A stretch of DNA of 64,000 nucleotides from Siphonodentalium dalli (Eukaryota; Mollusca; Scaphopoda; Gadilida; Siphonodentaliidae). This document shows positions 1-13,925 of this stretch, in pieces. The position numbers and the translations under genes are program-made. The notes below the pieces were generated by a model, which did no database searches, was not told the origin of the DNA, and saw nothing but the letters and a program-made list of their open reading frames with translations. The DNA lies in the NCBI GenBank assembly GCA_032622095.1, contig CP136064.1, forward strand, positions 169,950,310-170,014,309, written 5' to 3'. Each line of letters starts with the position of its first letter. The first letter of the stretch is position 1.

Positions 1-3000
1 GACCAGTGTTGTCCCTAAACGATCGTGAGTATGTGGTCTTATCTGTATGTATAGTATGTCGACCATTGTTGTCCCTAAACGATCGTGAGTATGTGGTCTT
101 ATCTGTATGTATAGTATGGCGACCATTGCTGTCTCTAAACGATCGTGAGTATGTGGTCTTATCTGTATGTATAGCATGGCTACCATTGTTGTATCTAAAC
201 GATCGTGAGTATGTGGTCTTATCTGTATGTATAGTATGGCGACCATTGTTGTCCCTATACGATCGTGAGTATGTGGTCTTATCTGTATGTATAGTATGGC
301 GACCATTGTTGTCCCTATACGATCGTGAGTATGTGGTCTTATCTGTATGTATAGTATGGCGACCATTGTTGTCCCTAAACGATCGTGAGTATGTGGTCTT
401 ATATGTAGGTATAGTATGGCGACCATTGTTGTCCCTAAACGATCGTGAGTATGTGGTCTTATATGTAGGTATATTATGGCGACCATTGTTGTCCCTAAAC
501 GATCGTGAGTATGTGGTCTTATCTGTATGTATAGTATGGCGATCATTGTTGTCCCTAAGCGATCGTGAGTATGTGGTCTTATATGTAGGTATAGTATGGC
601 GACCATTGTTGTCCCTAAACGACCATGAGTATGTGGTCTTATCTGTATGTATAGTATGGCGACCATTGTTGTCCCTATACGATCGTGAGTATGTGGTCTT
701 ATCTGTATGTATAGTATGGCGATCATTGTTGTCCCTAAACGATCGTGAGTATGTGGTCTTATCTGTATGTATAGTATGGCGACCATTGTTGTCCCTATAC
801 GATCGTGAGTATGTGGTCATATCTGTATGTATAGTATGGCGACCATTGTTGTCCCTAAACGATCGTGAGTATGTGGTCTTATCTGTATGTATAGTATGGC
901 GACCACTGTTGTCCCTAAACGATCGTGAGTATGTGCTCTTATCTGTATGTATAGTATGGCGACCATTGTTGTCCCTAAACGATCGTGAGTATGTGGTCTT
1001 ATATATGTAGGTATAGTATGGCGACCATTGTTGTCCCTATACGATCGTGAGTATGTGCTCTTATCTGTATGTATAGTATGGCGACCATTGTTGTCCCTAA
1101 ACGATCGTGAGTATGTGGTATTATATGTAGGTATAGTATGGCGACCATTGTTGTCCCTATACGATCGTGAGTATGTGGTCTTATATGTAGGTATAGTATG
1201 GCGACCATTGTTGTCCCTATACGATCGTGAGTATGTGGTCTTATCTGTATGTATAATATGGCGACCATTGTTGTCCCTAAACGATCGTGAGTATGTGGTC
1301 TTATCTGTATGTATAGTATGGCGACCATTGTTGTCCCTATACGATCGTGAGTATGTGGTCTTATCTGTATGTATAGTATGGTGACCATTGTTGTCCCTAA
1401 ACGATCGTGAGTATGTGGTCTTAGCTGTATGTATAGTATGGCGACCATTGTTGTCCCTATACGATCGTGAGTATGTGGTCTTAGCTGTATGTATAGTATG
1501 GCGACCAGTGTTGTCCCTAAACGATCGTGAGTATGTGGTCTTATCTGTATGTATAGTATGTCGACCATTGTTGTCCCCAAACGATCGTGAGTATGTGGTC
1601 TTATCTGTATGTATAGTATGGCGACCATTGCTGTCTCTAAACGATCGTGAGTATGTGGTCTTATCTGTATGTATAGCATGGCTACCATTGTTGTATCTAA
1701 ACGATCGTGAGTATGTGGTCTTATCTGTATGTATAGTATGGCGACCATTGTTGTCCCTATACGATCGTGAGTATGTGGTCTTATCTGTATGTATAGTATG
1801 GCGACCATTGTTGTCCCTATACGATCGTGAGTATGTGGTCTTATCTGTATGTATAGTATGGCGACCATTGTTGTCCCTAAACGATCGTGAGTATGTGGTC
1901 TTATATGTAGGTATAGTATGGCGACCATTGTTGTCCCTAAACGATCGTGAGTATGTGGTCTTATATGTAGGTATATTATGGCGACCATTGTTGTCCCTAA
2001 ACGATCGTGAGTATGTGGTCTTATCTGTATGTATAGTATGGCGATCATTGTTGTCCCTAAGCGATCGTGAGTATGTGGTCTTATATGTAGGTATAGTATG
2101 GCGACCATTGTTGTCCCTAAACGACCATGAGTATGTGGTCTTATCTGTATGTATAGTATGGCGACCATTGTTGTCCCTATACGATCGTGAGTATGTGGTC
2201 TTATCTGTATGTATAGTATGGCGATCATTGTTGTCCCTAAACGATCGTGAGTATGTGGTCTTATCTGTATGTATAGTATGGCGACCATTGTTGTCCCTAT
2301 ACGATCGTGAGTATGTGGTCATATCTGTATGTATAGTATGGCGACCATTGTTGTCCCTAAACGATCGTGAGTATGTGGTCTTATCTGTATGTATAGTATG
2401 GCGACCACTGTTGTCCCTAAACGATCGTGAGTATGTGGTCTTATCTGTATGTATAGTATGGCGACCATTGTTGCCCCTATACGATCGTGAGTATGTGGTC
2501 TTATATGTATGTATAGTATGGCGACCATTGTTGTCCCTAAACGATCGTGAGTATGTGGTCTTATCTGTATGTATAGTATGGCGACCATTGTTGTCCATAA
2601 AAGATCGTGAGTATGTGGTCTTATCTGTATGTATAGTATGGCGACCATTGTTGTCCCTATACGATCGTGAGTATGTGGTCTTATTTGTATGTATAGTATC
2701 GCGACCATTGTTGTCCCTAAACGATCGTGAGTATGTGGTCTTATCTGTATGTATAGTATGGCGACCATTGTTGTCCCTATACGATCGTGAGTATGTGGTC
2801 TTATCTGTATGTATAGTATGGCGACCATTGTTGTCCCTAAACGATCGCGAGTATGTGGTCTTAAATGTATGTATAGTATGGCGACCATTGTTGTCCCTAA
2901 ACGATCGTGAGTTTGTGGTCTTATCTGTATGTATAGTATGACGACCATTGTTGTCCCTAAACGATCGTGAGTGTGTGCTCTTATACGTATGTATAGTATG

Positions 3001-6000
3001 GCGACCATTGTTGTCCCTAAACGATCGTGATTATGTGCTCTTATCTGTATGTATTGTATGGCGACCATTGTTGTCCCTAAACGATCGTGAGTATGTGCTC
3101 TTATCTGTATGTATAGTATGGCGACCATTGTTGTCCTTAAACGATCGTGAGTATGTGGTCTTATATGTAGGTATAGTATGGAGACCATTGTTGTCCCTAT
3201 ACGATCGTGAGTATGTGCTCTTATCTGTATGTATAGTATGGCGACCATTGTTGTCCCTAAACGATCGTGAGTATGTGGTCTTATCTGTATGTATAGTATG
3301 GCGACCATTGTTGTCCCTAAACGATCGTGATTATGTGCTCTTTTCTGTATGTATAGTATGGCGACCATTGTTGTCCCTAAATGATCGTGAGTATGTGCTC
3401 TTATCTGTATGTATAGTATGGCGACCATTGTTGTCCCTAAACGATCGTGAGTGTGTGGTATTATATGTAGGTATAGTATGGCGACCATTGTTGTCCCTAT
3501 ACGATCGTGAGTATGTGGTCTTATATGTATGTATAGTATGGCGACCATTGTTGTCCCTATACGATCGTGAGTATGTGGTCTTATCTGTATGTATAATATG
3601 GCGACCATTGTTGTCCCTAAACGATCGTGAGTATGTGGTCTTATCTGTATGTATAGTATGGCGACCATTGTTGTCCCTATACGATCGTGAGTATGTGGTC
3701 TTATCTGTATGTATAGTATGGTGACCATTGTTGTCCCTAAACGATCGTGAGTATGTGGTCTTAGCTGTATGTATAGTATGGCGACCATTGTTGTCCCTAT
3801 ACGATCGTGAGTATGTGGTCTTAGCTGTATGTATAGTATGGCGACCAGTGTTGTCCCTAAACGATCGTGAGTATGTGCTCTTATATGTATGTATAGTATG
3901 GCGACCATTGTTGTCCCTAAACGATCGTGATTATGTGCTCTTTTCTGTATGTATAGTATGGCGACCATTGTTGTCCCTAAACGATCGTGAGTATGTGCTC
4001 TTATCTGTATGTATAGTATGGCGACCATTGTTGTCCCTAAACGATCGTGAGTATGTGGTCTTATATATGTAGGTATAGTATGGCGACCATTGTTGTCCCT
4101 ATACGATCGTGAGTATGTGCTCTTATCTGTATGTATAGTATGGCGACCATTGTTGTCCCTAAACGATCGTGAGTATGTGGTATTGTATGTAGGTATAGTA
4201 TGGCGACCATTGTTGTCCCTATACGATCGTGAGTATGTGGTCTTATATGTATGTATAGTATGGCGACCATTGTTGTCCCTATACGATCGTGAGTATGTGG
4301 TCTTATCTGTATGTATAATATGGCGACCATTGTTGTCCCTAAACGATCGTGAGTATGTGGTCTTATCTGTATGTATAGTATGGCGACCATTGTTGTCCCT
4401 ATACGATCGTGAGTATGTGGTCTTATCTGTATGTATAGTATGGTGACCATTGTTGTCCCTAAACGATCGTGAGTATGTGGTCTTAGCTGTATGTATAGTA
4501 TGGCGACCATTGTTGTCCCTATACGATCGTGAGTATGTGGTCTTAGCTGTATGTATAGTATGGCGACCAGTGTTGTCCCTAAACGATCGTGAGTATGTGG
4601 TCTTATCTGTATGTATAGTATGTCGACCATTGTTGTCCCTAAACGATCGTGAGTATGTGGTCTTATCTGTATGTATAGTATGGCGACCATTGCTGTCTCT
4701 AAACGATCGTGAGTATGTGGTCTTATCTGTATGTATAGCATGGCTACCATTGTTGTATCTAAACGATCGTGAGTATGTGGTCTTATCTGTATGTATAGTA
4801 TGGCGACCATTGTTGTCCCTATACGATCGTGAGTATGTGGTCTTATCTGTATGTATAGTATGGCGACCATTGTTGTCCCTATACGATCGTGAGTATGTGG
4901 TCTTATCTGTATGTATAGTATGGCGACCATTGTTGCCCCTATACGATCGTGAGTATGTGGTCTTATATGTATGTATAGTATGGCGACCATTGTTGTCCCT
5001 AAACGATCGTGAGTATGTGGTCTTATATGTATGTATAGTATGGCGACCATTGTTGTCCCTAAAAGATCGTGAGTATGTGGTCTTATCTGTATGTATAGTA
5101 TGGCGACCATTGTTGTCCCTATACGATCGTGAGTATGTGGTCTTATTTGTATGTATAGTATCGCGACCATTGTTGTCCCTAAACGATCGTGAGTATGTGG
5201 TCTTATCTGTATGTATAGTATGACGACCATTGTTGTCCCTATACGATCGTGAGTATGTGGTCTTATCTGTATGTATAGTATGGCGACCATTGTTGTCCCT
5301 AAACGATCGCGAGTATGTGGTCTTATATGTATGTATAGTATGGCGACCATTGTTGTACCTATACGATCGTGAGTATGTGGTCTTATCTGTATGTATAGTA
5401 TGGCGACCATTGTTGTCCCTAAACGATCGTGAGTATGTGGTCTTATCTGTATGTATAGTATGGCGACCATTGTTGTCCCTAAACGATCGTGAGTATGTGG
5501 TCTTATATGTATGTATAGTATGGCGACCATTGTTGTCCCTAAACGATCGTGAGTATGTGGTCTTATATGTAGGTATAGTATGGCGACCATTGTTGTCCCT
5601 AAACGATCGTGAGTATGTGGTCTTATCTGTATGTATAGTATGGCGATCATTGTTGTCCCTAAACGATCGTGAGTATGTGCTCTTATATGTAGGTATAGTA
5701 TGGCGACCATTGTTGTCCCTAAACGATCGTGAGTATGTGGTCTTATCTGTATGTATAGTATGGCGACCATTGTTGTCCCTAAACGATCGTGAGTATGTGG
5801 TCTTATCTGTATGTATAGTAAGGCGATCATTGTTGTCCCTAAACGATCGTGAGTATGTGGTCTTATATGTAGGTATAGTATGGCGACCATTGTTGTCCCT
5901 AAACGATCGTGAGTATGTGGTCTTATATGTATGTATAGTATGGCGACCATTGTTGTCCCTAAACGATCGTGAGTATGTGGTCTTATCTGTATGTATAGTA

Positions 6001-9000
6001 TGGCGACAATTGTTGTCCCTAAACGATCGTGAGTATGTGCTCTTATCTGTATGTATAGTATGGCGACCATTGTTGTTCCTAAACGATCGTGAGTATGTGG
6101 TCTTATATGTAGGTATAGTATGGCGACCATTGTTGTCCCTATACGATCGTGAGTATGTGCTCTTATCTGTATGTATAGTATGGCGACCATTGTTGTCCCT
6201 AAACGATCGTGAGTATGTGGTCTTATATGTAGGTATAGTATGGCGACCATTGTTGTCCCTATACGATCGTGAGAATGTGCTCTTATCTGTATGTATAGTA
6301 TGGCGACCATTGTTGTCCCTAAACGATCGTGAGTATGTGGTCTTATATGTAGGTATAGTATGGCGACCATTGTTGTCCCTATACGATCGTGAGTATGTGG
6401 TCTTATCTGTATGTATAGTATGGCGACCATTGTTGTCCCTATACGATCGTGAGTATGTGGTCTTATCTGTATGTATAGTATGGCGACCATTGTTGTCCCT
6501 AAACGATCGTGAGTATGTGGTCTTATCTGTATGTATAGTATGGCGACCATTGTTGTCCCTATACGATCGTGAGTATGTGGTCTTATCTGTATGTATAGTA
6601 TGGCGACCATTGTTGTCCCTAAACGATCGTGAGTATGTGGTCTTAGCTGTGTGTATAGTATGGCGACCATTGTTGTCCCTAAACGATCGTGAGTATGTGG
6701 TCTTATCTGTATGTATAGTATGACGACCATTGTTGTCCCTAAACGATCGTGAGTATGTGGTCTTATCTGTATGTATAGTATGGCGACCATTGTTGTCCAT
6801 AAACGATCGTGAGTATGTGGACTTATCTGTATGTATAGTATGGCTACCATTGTTGTATCTAAACGATCGTGAGTATGTGGTCTTATCTGTATGTATAGTA
6901 TGGCGACCATTGTTGTCCCTATACTATCGTGAGTATGTGGTCTTATCTGTATGTATAGTATGGCGACCTTTGTTGTCCCTATACGATCGTGAGTATGTGG
7001 TCTTATCTGTATGTATAGTATGGCGACCATTGTTGTCCCTATACGATCGTGAGTATGTGGTCTTATCTGTATGTATAGTATGGCGACCGTTGTTGTCCCT
7101 AAACGATCGTGAGTATGTGGTCTTATCTCTATGTATAGTATGGCGACCATTGTTGTCCCTATACGATCGTGAGTATGTGGTCTTATCTGTATGTATAGTA
7201 TGGCGACCATTGTTGTCCCTATACTATCGTGAGTATGTGGTCTTATCTGTATGTATAGTATGGCGACCATTGTTGTCCCTATACTATCGTGAGTATGTGG
7301 TCTTATCTGTATGTATAGTATGGCGACCATTGTTGTCCCTATACTATCGTGAGTATGTGGTCTTATCTGTATGTATAGTATGGCGACCTTTGTTGTCCCT
7401 ATACGATCGTGAGTATGCGGTCTTATCTCTATGTATAGTATGGCGACCATTGTTGTTCCTATACGATCGTGAGTATGTGGTCTTATCTGTATGTATAGTA
7501 TGGCGACCGTTGTTGTCCCTAAACGATCGTGAGTATGTGGTCTTATAAGTAGGTATAGTATGGCGACCATTGTTGTCCATAAACGATCGTGAGTATGTGG
7601 TCTTATCTGTATGTATAGTATGGCGATCATTGTTGTCCCTAAACGATCGTGAGTATGTGGTCTTATATGTAGGTATAGTATGGCGACCATTGTTGTCCCT
7701 AAACGATCGTGAGTATGTGGTCTTATCTGTATGTATAGTATGGCGACCATTGTTGTCCCTAAACGATCGTGATTATGTGGTCTATCTGTATGTATAGTAT
7801 GGCGATCATTGTTGTCCCTAAACGATCGTGAGTATGTGGTCTTATATGTAGGTATAGTATGGCGACCATTGTTGTCCCTAATAGATCGTGAGTATGTGGT
7901 CTTAGCTGTATGTATAGTATGGCGACCATTGTTGTCCCTAAACGATCGTGAGTATGTGGTCTTATCTGTATGTATAGTATGGCGACCATTGTTGTCCCTA
8001 AACGATCGTGAGTATGTGCTCTTATATGTATGTATAGTATGGCGACCATTGTTGTCCCTAAACCATCGTGATTATGTGCTCTTATCTGTATGTATAGTAT
8101 GGCGACCACTGTTGTCCCTAAACGATCGTGAGTATGTGCTCTTATCTGTATGTATAGTATGGCGACCATTGTTGTCCCTAAACGATCGTGAGTATGTGGT
8201 CTTATATGTAGGTATAGTATGGCGACCATTGTTGTCCCTATACGATCGTGAGTATGTGCTCTTATCTGTATGTATAGTATGGCGACCATTGTTGTCCCTA
8301 AACGATCGTGAGTATGTGGTCTTATCTGTATGTATAGTATGGCGACCATTGTTGTCCCTAAACGATCGTGAGTATGTGATCTATCTGTATGTATAGTATG
8401 GCGATCATTGTTGTCCCTAAACGATCGTGAGTATGTGGTCTTATCTGTATGTATAGTATGGCGACCATTGTTGTCCCTACACGATCGTGAGTATGTGGTC
8501 TTATCTGTATGTATAGTATGACGACCATTGTTGTCCCTAAACGATCGTGAGTGTGTGCTCTTATACGTATGTATAGTATGGCGACCATTGTTGTCCCTAA
8601 ACGATCGTGATTATGTGGTCTTATCTGTATGTATAGTATGGCGACCATTGTTGTCCCTAAACGATCGTGAGTATGTGCTCTTATCTGTATGTATAGTATG
8701 GCGACCATTGTTGTCCTTAAACGATCGTGAGTATGTGGTCTTATATGTAGGTATAGTATGGAGACCATTGTTGTCCCTATACGATCGTGAGTATGTGCTC
8801 TTATCTGTATGTATAGTATGGCGACCATTGTTGTCCCTAAACGATCGTGAGTATGTGGTCTTATCTGTATGTATAGTATGGCGACCATTGTTGTCCCTAA
8901 ACGATCGTGAGTATGTGCTCTTATATGTATGTATAGTATGGCGACCATTGTTGTCCCTAAACGATCGTGATTATGTGCTCTTTTCTGTATGTATAGTATG

Positions 9001-12000
9001 GCGACCATTGTTGTCCCTAAACGATCGTGAGTATGTGCACTTATCTGTATGTGTAGTACGCGACCATTGTTGTCCCTAAACGATCGTGAGTATGTGGTCT
9101 TATATATGTAGGTATAGTATGGCGACCATTGTTGTCCCTATACGATCGTGAGTATGTGCTCTTATCTGTATGTATAGTATGGCGACCATTGTTGTCCCTA
9201 AACGATCGTGAGTATGTGGTATTATATGTAGGTATAGTATGGCGACCATTGTTGTCGCTATACGATCGTGAGTATGTGGTCTTATATGTATGTATAGTAT
9301 GGCGACCATTGTTGTCCCTATACGATCGTGAGTATGTGGTCTTATCTGTATGTATAATATGGCGACCATTGTTGTCCCTAAACGATCGTGAGTATGTGGT
9401 CTTATCTGTATGTATAGTATGGCGACCATTGTTGTCCCTATACGATCGTGAGTATGTGGTCTTATCTGTATGTATAGTATGGTGACCATTGTTGTCCCTA
9501 AACGATCGTGAGTATGTGGTCTTAGCTGTATGTATAGTATGGCGACCATTGTTGTCCCTATACGATCGTGAGTATGTGGTCTTAGCTGTATGTATAGTAT
9601 GGCGACCAGTGTTGTCCCTAAACGATCGTGAGTATGTGGTCTTATCTGTATGTATAGTATGTCGACCATTGTTGTCCCTAAACGATCGTGAGTATGTGGT
9701 CTTATCTGTGTGTATAGTATGGCGACCATTGCTGTCTCTAAACGATCGTGAGTATGTGGTCTTATCTGTATGTATAGTATGGCGACCATTGTTGTCCCTA
9801 TACGATCGTGAGTATGTGGTCTTATATGTATGTATAGTATGGCGACCATTGTTGTCCCTATACGATCGTGAGTATGTGGTCTTATCTGTATGTATAGTAT
9901 GGCGACCATTGTTGTCCCTAAACGATCGTGAGTATGTGGTCTTATATGTAGGTATAGTAAAGCGACCATTGTTGTCCCTAAACGATCGTGAGTATGTGGT
10001 CTTATATGTAGGTATATTATGGCGACCATTGTTGTCCCTAAACGATCGTGAGTATGTGGTCTTATCTGTATGTATAGTATGGCGATCATTGTTGTCCCTA
10101 AGCGATCGTGAGTATGTGGTCTTATATGTAGGTATAGTATGGCGACCATTGTTGTCCCTAAACGACCATGAGTATGTGGTCTTATCTGTATGTATAGTAT
10201 GGCGACCATTGTTGTCCCTAAACGATCGTGAGTATGTGGTCTTATATGTATGTATAGTGTGGCGATCATTGTCCCTAAACGATCGTGAGTATGTGGTCTT
10301 ATATGTAGGTATAGTATGGCGACCATTGTTGTCCCTAAACGATCGTGAGTATGTGGTCTTATCTGGATGTATAGTATGGCGACCATTGTTGTCCCTAAAC
10401 GATCGTGAGTATGTGGTCTTATCTGGATGTATAGTATGGCGACCATTGTTGTCCCTAAACGATCGTGAGTATGTGGTCTTATCTGTATGTATAGTATGGC
10501 GACCATTGTTGTCCCTAAACGATCGTGAGTATGTGGTCTTATCTGTATGTATAGTATGGCGACCATTGTTGTCCCTAAACGATCGTGAGTATGTGCTCTT
10601 ATCTGTATGTATAGTATGGCGACCATTGTTGTCCCTAAACGATCGTGAGTATGTGGTCTTATATGTAGGTATAGTATGGCGACCATTGTTGTCCCTATAC
10701 GATCGTGAGTATGTGCTCTTATATGTATGTATAGTATGGCGACCATTGTTGTCCCTAAACGATCGTGAGTATGTGGTCTTATATGTAGGTATAGTATGGC
10801 GACCATTGTTGTCCCTATACGATCGTGAGTATGTGGTCTTATCTGTATGTATAGTATGGCTTCCATTGTTGTCCCTATACGATCGTGAGTATGTGGTCTT
10901 ATCTGTATGTATAGTATGGCGACCATTGTTGTCCCTAAACGATCGTGAGTATGTGGTCTTAGCTGTATGTATAGTATGGCGACCATTGTTGTCCCTATAC
11001 GATCGTGAGTATGTGGTCTTAGCTGTATGTATAGTATGGCGACCAGTGTTGTCCCTAAACGATCGTGAGTATGTGGTCTTATCTGTATGTATAGTATGTC
11101 GACCATTGTTGTCCCTAAACGATCGTGAGTATGTGGTCTTATCTGTGTGTATAGTATGGCGACCATTGCTTTCTCTAAACGATCGTGAGTATGTGGTCTT
11201 ATCTGTATGTATAGCATGGCTACCATTGTTGTATCTAATCGATCGTGAGTATGTGGTCTTATCTGTATGTATAGTATGGCGACCATTGTTGTCCCTATAC
11301 GATCGTGAGTATGTGGTCTTATCTGTATGTATAGTATGGCGATCATTGTTGTCCCTAAGCGATCGTGAGTATGTGGTCTTATATGTAGGTATAGTATGGC
11401 GACCATTGTTGTCCCTAAACGACCATGAGTATGTGGTCTTATCTGTATGTATAGTATGGCGACCATTGTTGTCCCTAAACGATCGTGAGTATGTGGTCTT
11501 ATATGTATGTATAGTGTGGCGATCATTGTCCCTAAACGATCGTGAGTATGTGGTCTTATATGTAGGTATAGTATGGCGACCATTGTTGTCCCTAAACGAT
11601 CGTGAGTATGTGGTCTTATCTGGATGTATAGTATGGCGACCATTGTTGTCCCTAAACGATCGTGAGTATGTGGTCTTATCTGTATGTATAGTATGGCGAC
11701 CATTGTTGTCCCTAAACGATCGTGAGTATGTGCTCTTATATGTATGTATATTATGGCGACCATTGTTGTCCCTAAACGATCGTGATTATGTGCTCTTATC
11801 TGTATGTATAGTATGGCGACCATTGTTGTCCCTAAACGATCGTGAGTATGTGCTCTTATCTGTATGTATAGTATGGCGACCATTGTTGTCCCTAAACGAT
11901 CGTGAGTATGTGGTCTTATATGTAGGTATAGTATGGCGACCATTGTTGTCCCTATACGATCGTGAGTATGTGCTCTTATATGTATGTATAGTATGGCGAC

Positions 12001-13365
12001 CATTGTTGTCCCTAAACGATCGTGAGTATGTGGTCTTATATGTAGGTATAGTATGGCGACCACTGTTGTCCCTATACGATCGTGAGTATGTGGTCTTATC
12101 TGTATGTATAGTATGGCTTCCATTGTTGTCCCTATACGATCGTGAGTATGTGGTCTTATCTGTATGTATAGTATGGCGACCATTGTTGTCCCTAAACGAT
12201 CGTGAGTATGTGGTCTTATCTGTATGTATAGTATGGCGACCATTGTTGTCCCTATACGATCGTGAGTATGTGGTCTTATCTGGATGTATAGTATGGCGAC
12301 CATTGTTGTCCCTAAACGATCGTGAGTATGTGCTCTTATATGTATGTATAGTATGGCGACCATTGTTGTCCCTAAACGATCGTGATTATGTGCTCTTATC
12401 TGTATGTATAGTATGGCGACCATTGTTGTCCCTAAACGATCGTGAGTATGTGGTCTTATCTGTATGTATAGTATGGCGACCATTGTTGTCCGTAAACGAT
12501 CGTGAGTATGTGGTCTTATCTGTATGTATAGTATGGCTACCATTGTTGTATCTAAACGATCGTGAGTATGTGGTCTTAACTGTATGTATAGTATGGCGAC
12601 CATTGTTGTCCCTAAACGATCGTGATTATGTGGTCTTATCTGTATGTATAGTATGGCGACCATTGTTGTCCCTATACGATCGTGAGTATGTGCTCTTATA
12701 TGTATGTATAGTATGGCGTCCATTGTTGTCCCTAAACGATCGTGAGTATGTGGTCTTATATGTAGGTATAGTATGGCGACCATTGTTGTCCCTATACGAT
12801 CGTGAGTATGTGGTCTTATCTGTATGTATAGTATGGCGACCATTGGTGTCCCTATACGATCGTGAGTATGTGGTCTTATCTGTATGTATAGTATGGCGAC
12901 CATTGTTGTCCCTAAACGATCGTGAGTATGTGGTCTTATCTGTATGTATAGTATGGCGACCATTGTTGTCCCTATACGATCGTGAGTATGTGGTCTTATC
13001 TGTATGTATAGTATGGCGACCATTGTTGTCCCTAAACGATCGTGAGTATGTGGTCTTATCTGTGTGTATAGTATGGCGACCATTGTTGTCCCTAAACGAT
13101 CGTGAGTATGTGGTCTTATCTGTATGTATAGTATGGCTACCATTGTTGTATCTAAACGATCGTGAGTATGTGGTCTTAACTGTATGTATAGTATGGCGAC
13201 CATTGTTGTCCCTATACGATCGTGAGTATGTGGTCTTATCTGTATGTATAGTATGGCGACCATTGTTGTCCCTATACGATCGTGATTATGTGGTCTTATC
13301 TGTATGTATAGTATGGCGATCATTGTTGTCCCTAAACGATCGTGAGTATGTGGTCTTGTCTGTGT
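1..13365. repeat. 60-bp tandem satellite array with higher-order structure
   Basis: About 222 head-to-tail copies of a 60-bp unit (core CCCTAAACGATCGTGAGTAT, then TGTGGTCTTAT and a GTATAGTATGGC end) run without a break from the left edge to about 13,365. Most copies differ by 1-5 bases from a set of recurring variants (AAACG/ATACG, TCTGTATG/ATGTAGG, GGTC/GCTC). A few units have other lengths: 62 bp near 961, 4,021 and 9,061; 59 bp near 7,770 and 8,370; 57 bp near 10,264 and 11,521. Because 60 is divisible by 3 and the unit lacks stops in several frames, long open frames appear on both strands (20-residue repeats). The off-length units shift those frames, so I treat the array as non-coding satellite. 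The array starts outside the window. Confidence 0.97.
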
Positions 13366-13925
13366 TAATTGTGAAGAATACCTTAGTTATAAAAGAATTT
13401 ACATTGGAACAGTTTGTTATTCACCTCTAATGTTAAGTAAATATAGAAAATACGCAGGCGAACACAGAGGGATATATATATATATCTGATGGTGGAAAAT
13501 GTTCATGTAATAATCTCAACAAACGGCTGCTGAACTTATTATCTGAACATTTTCTAAGGGAACTACTCGTCGGTGGGTATTTATTAAATAAAGTTTTAAC
13601 ATGCGTGAACGCATTCAAATAAATAGGTCTCTCTCTCTCATTCGCTCTCCCTATCTCCTCCATCTCTCTCTCACTCTCTCTCTCTCTTGAAGGTTTCGAC
13701 CTCGTGGCTCGCGTCAGCATTTAATACAACATTACCACACTATTACATGCAAAATACCAAGCCATTTATGTGACAAATTGTGTACTAATATACAACATAA
13801 CGCATTCGAATTGCAAAGAGTAACACAAATTAATGCAATGACATGCATGGAGTATTCGCTGTATATAACTCGCATACATGGCATAATATGGCAGTGTTCC
13901 GCCGTTGCCAGATGCGTCACATGAA
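13366..13925. other. gene-free stretch with simple repeats
   Basis: No supported gene. It holds a short (TA)n run near 13,470 and an imperfect CT-rich microsatellite at about 13,627-13,688. The satellite ends abruptly within a unit at its left side. Confidence 0.6.
13627..13688. repeat. CT-rich microsatellite
   Basis: Imperfect (TC)n tract of about 60 bases, interrupted by ATTCG, CCTAT and CCAT. Confidence 0.85.

Noticed and set aside
6..13430. Very long open frames on both strands in the first 13 kb (up to 1,493 codons)
   Set aside because: They are translations of the 60-bp satellite. Units of 57, 59 and 62 bp shift the frames, variants recur without regard to codon position, and both strands are open at once.
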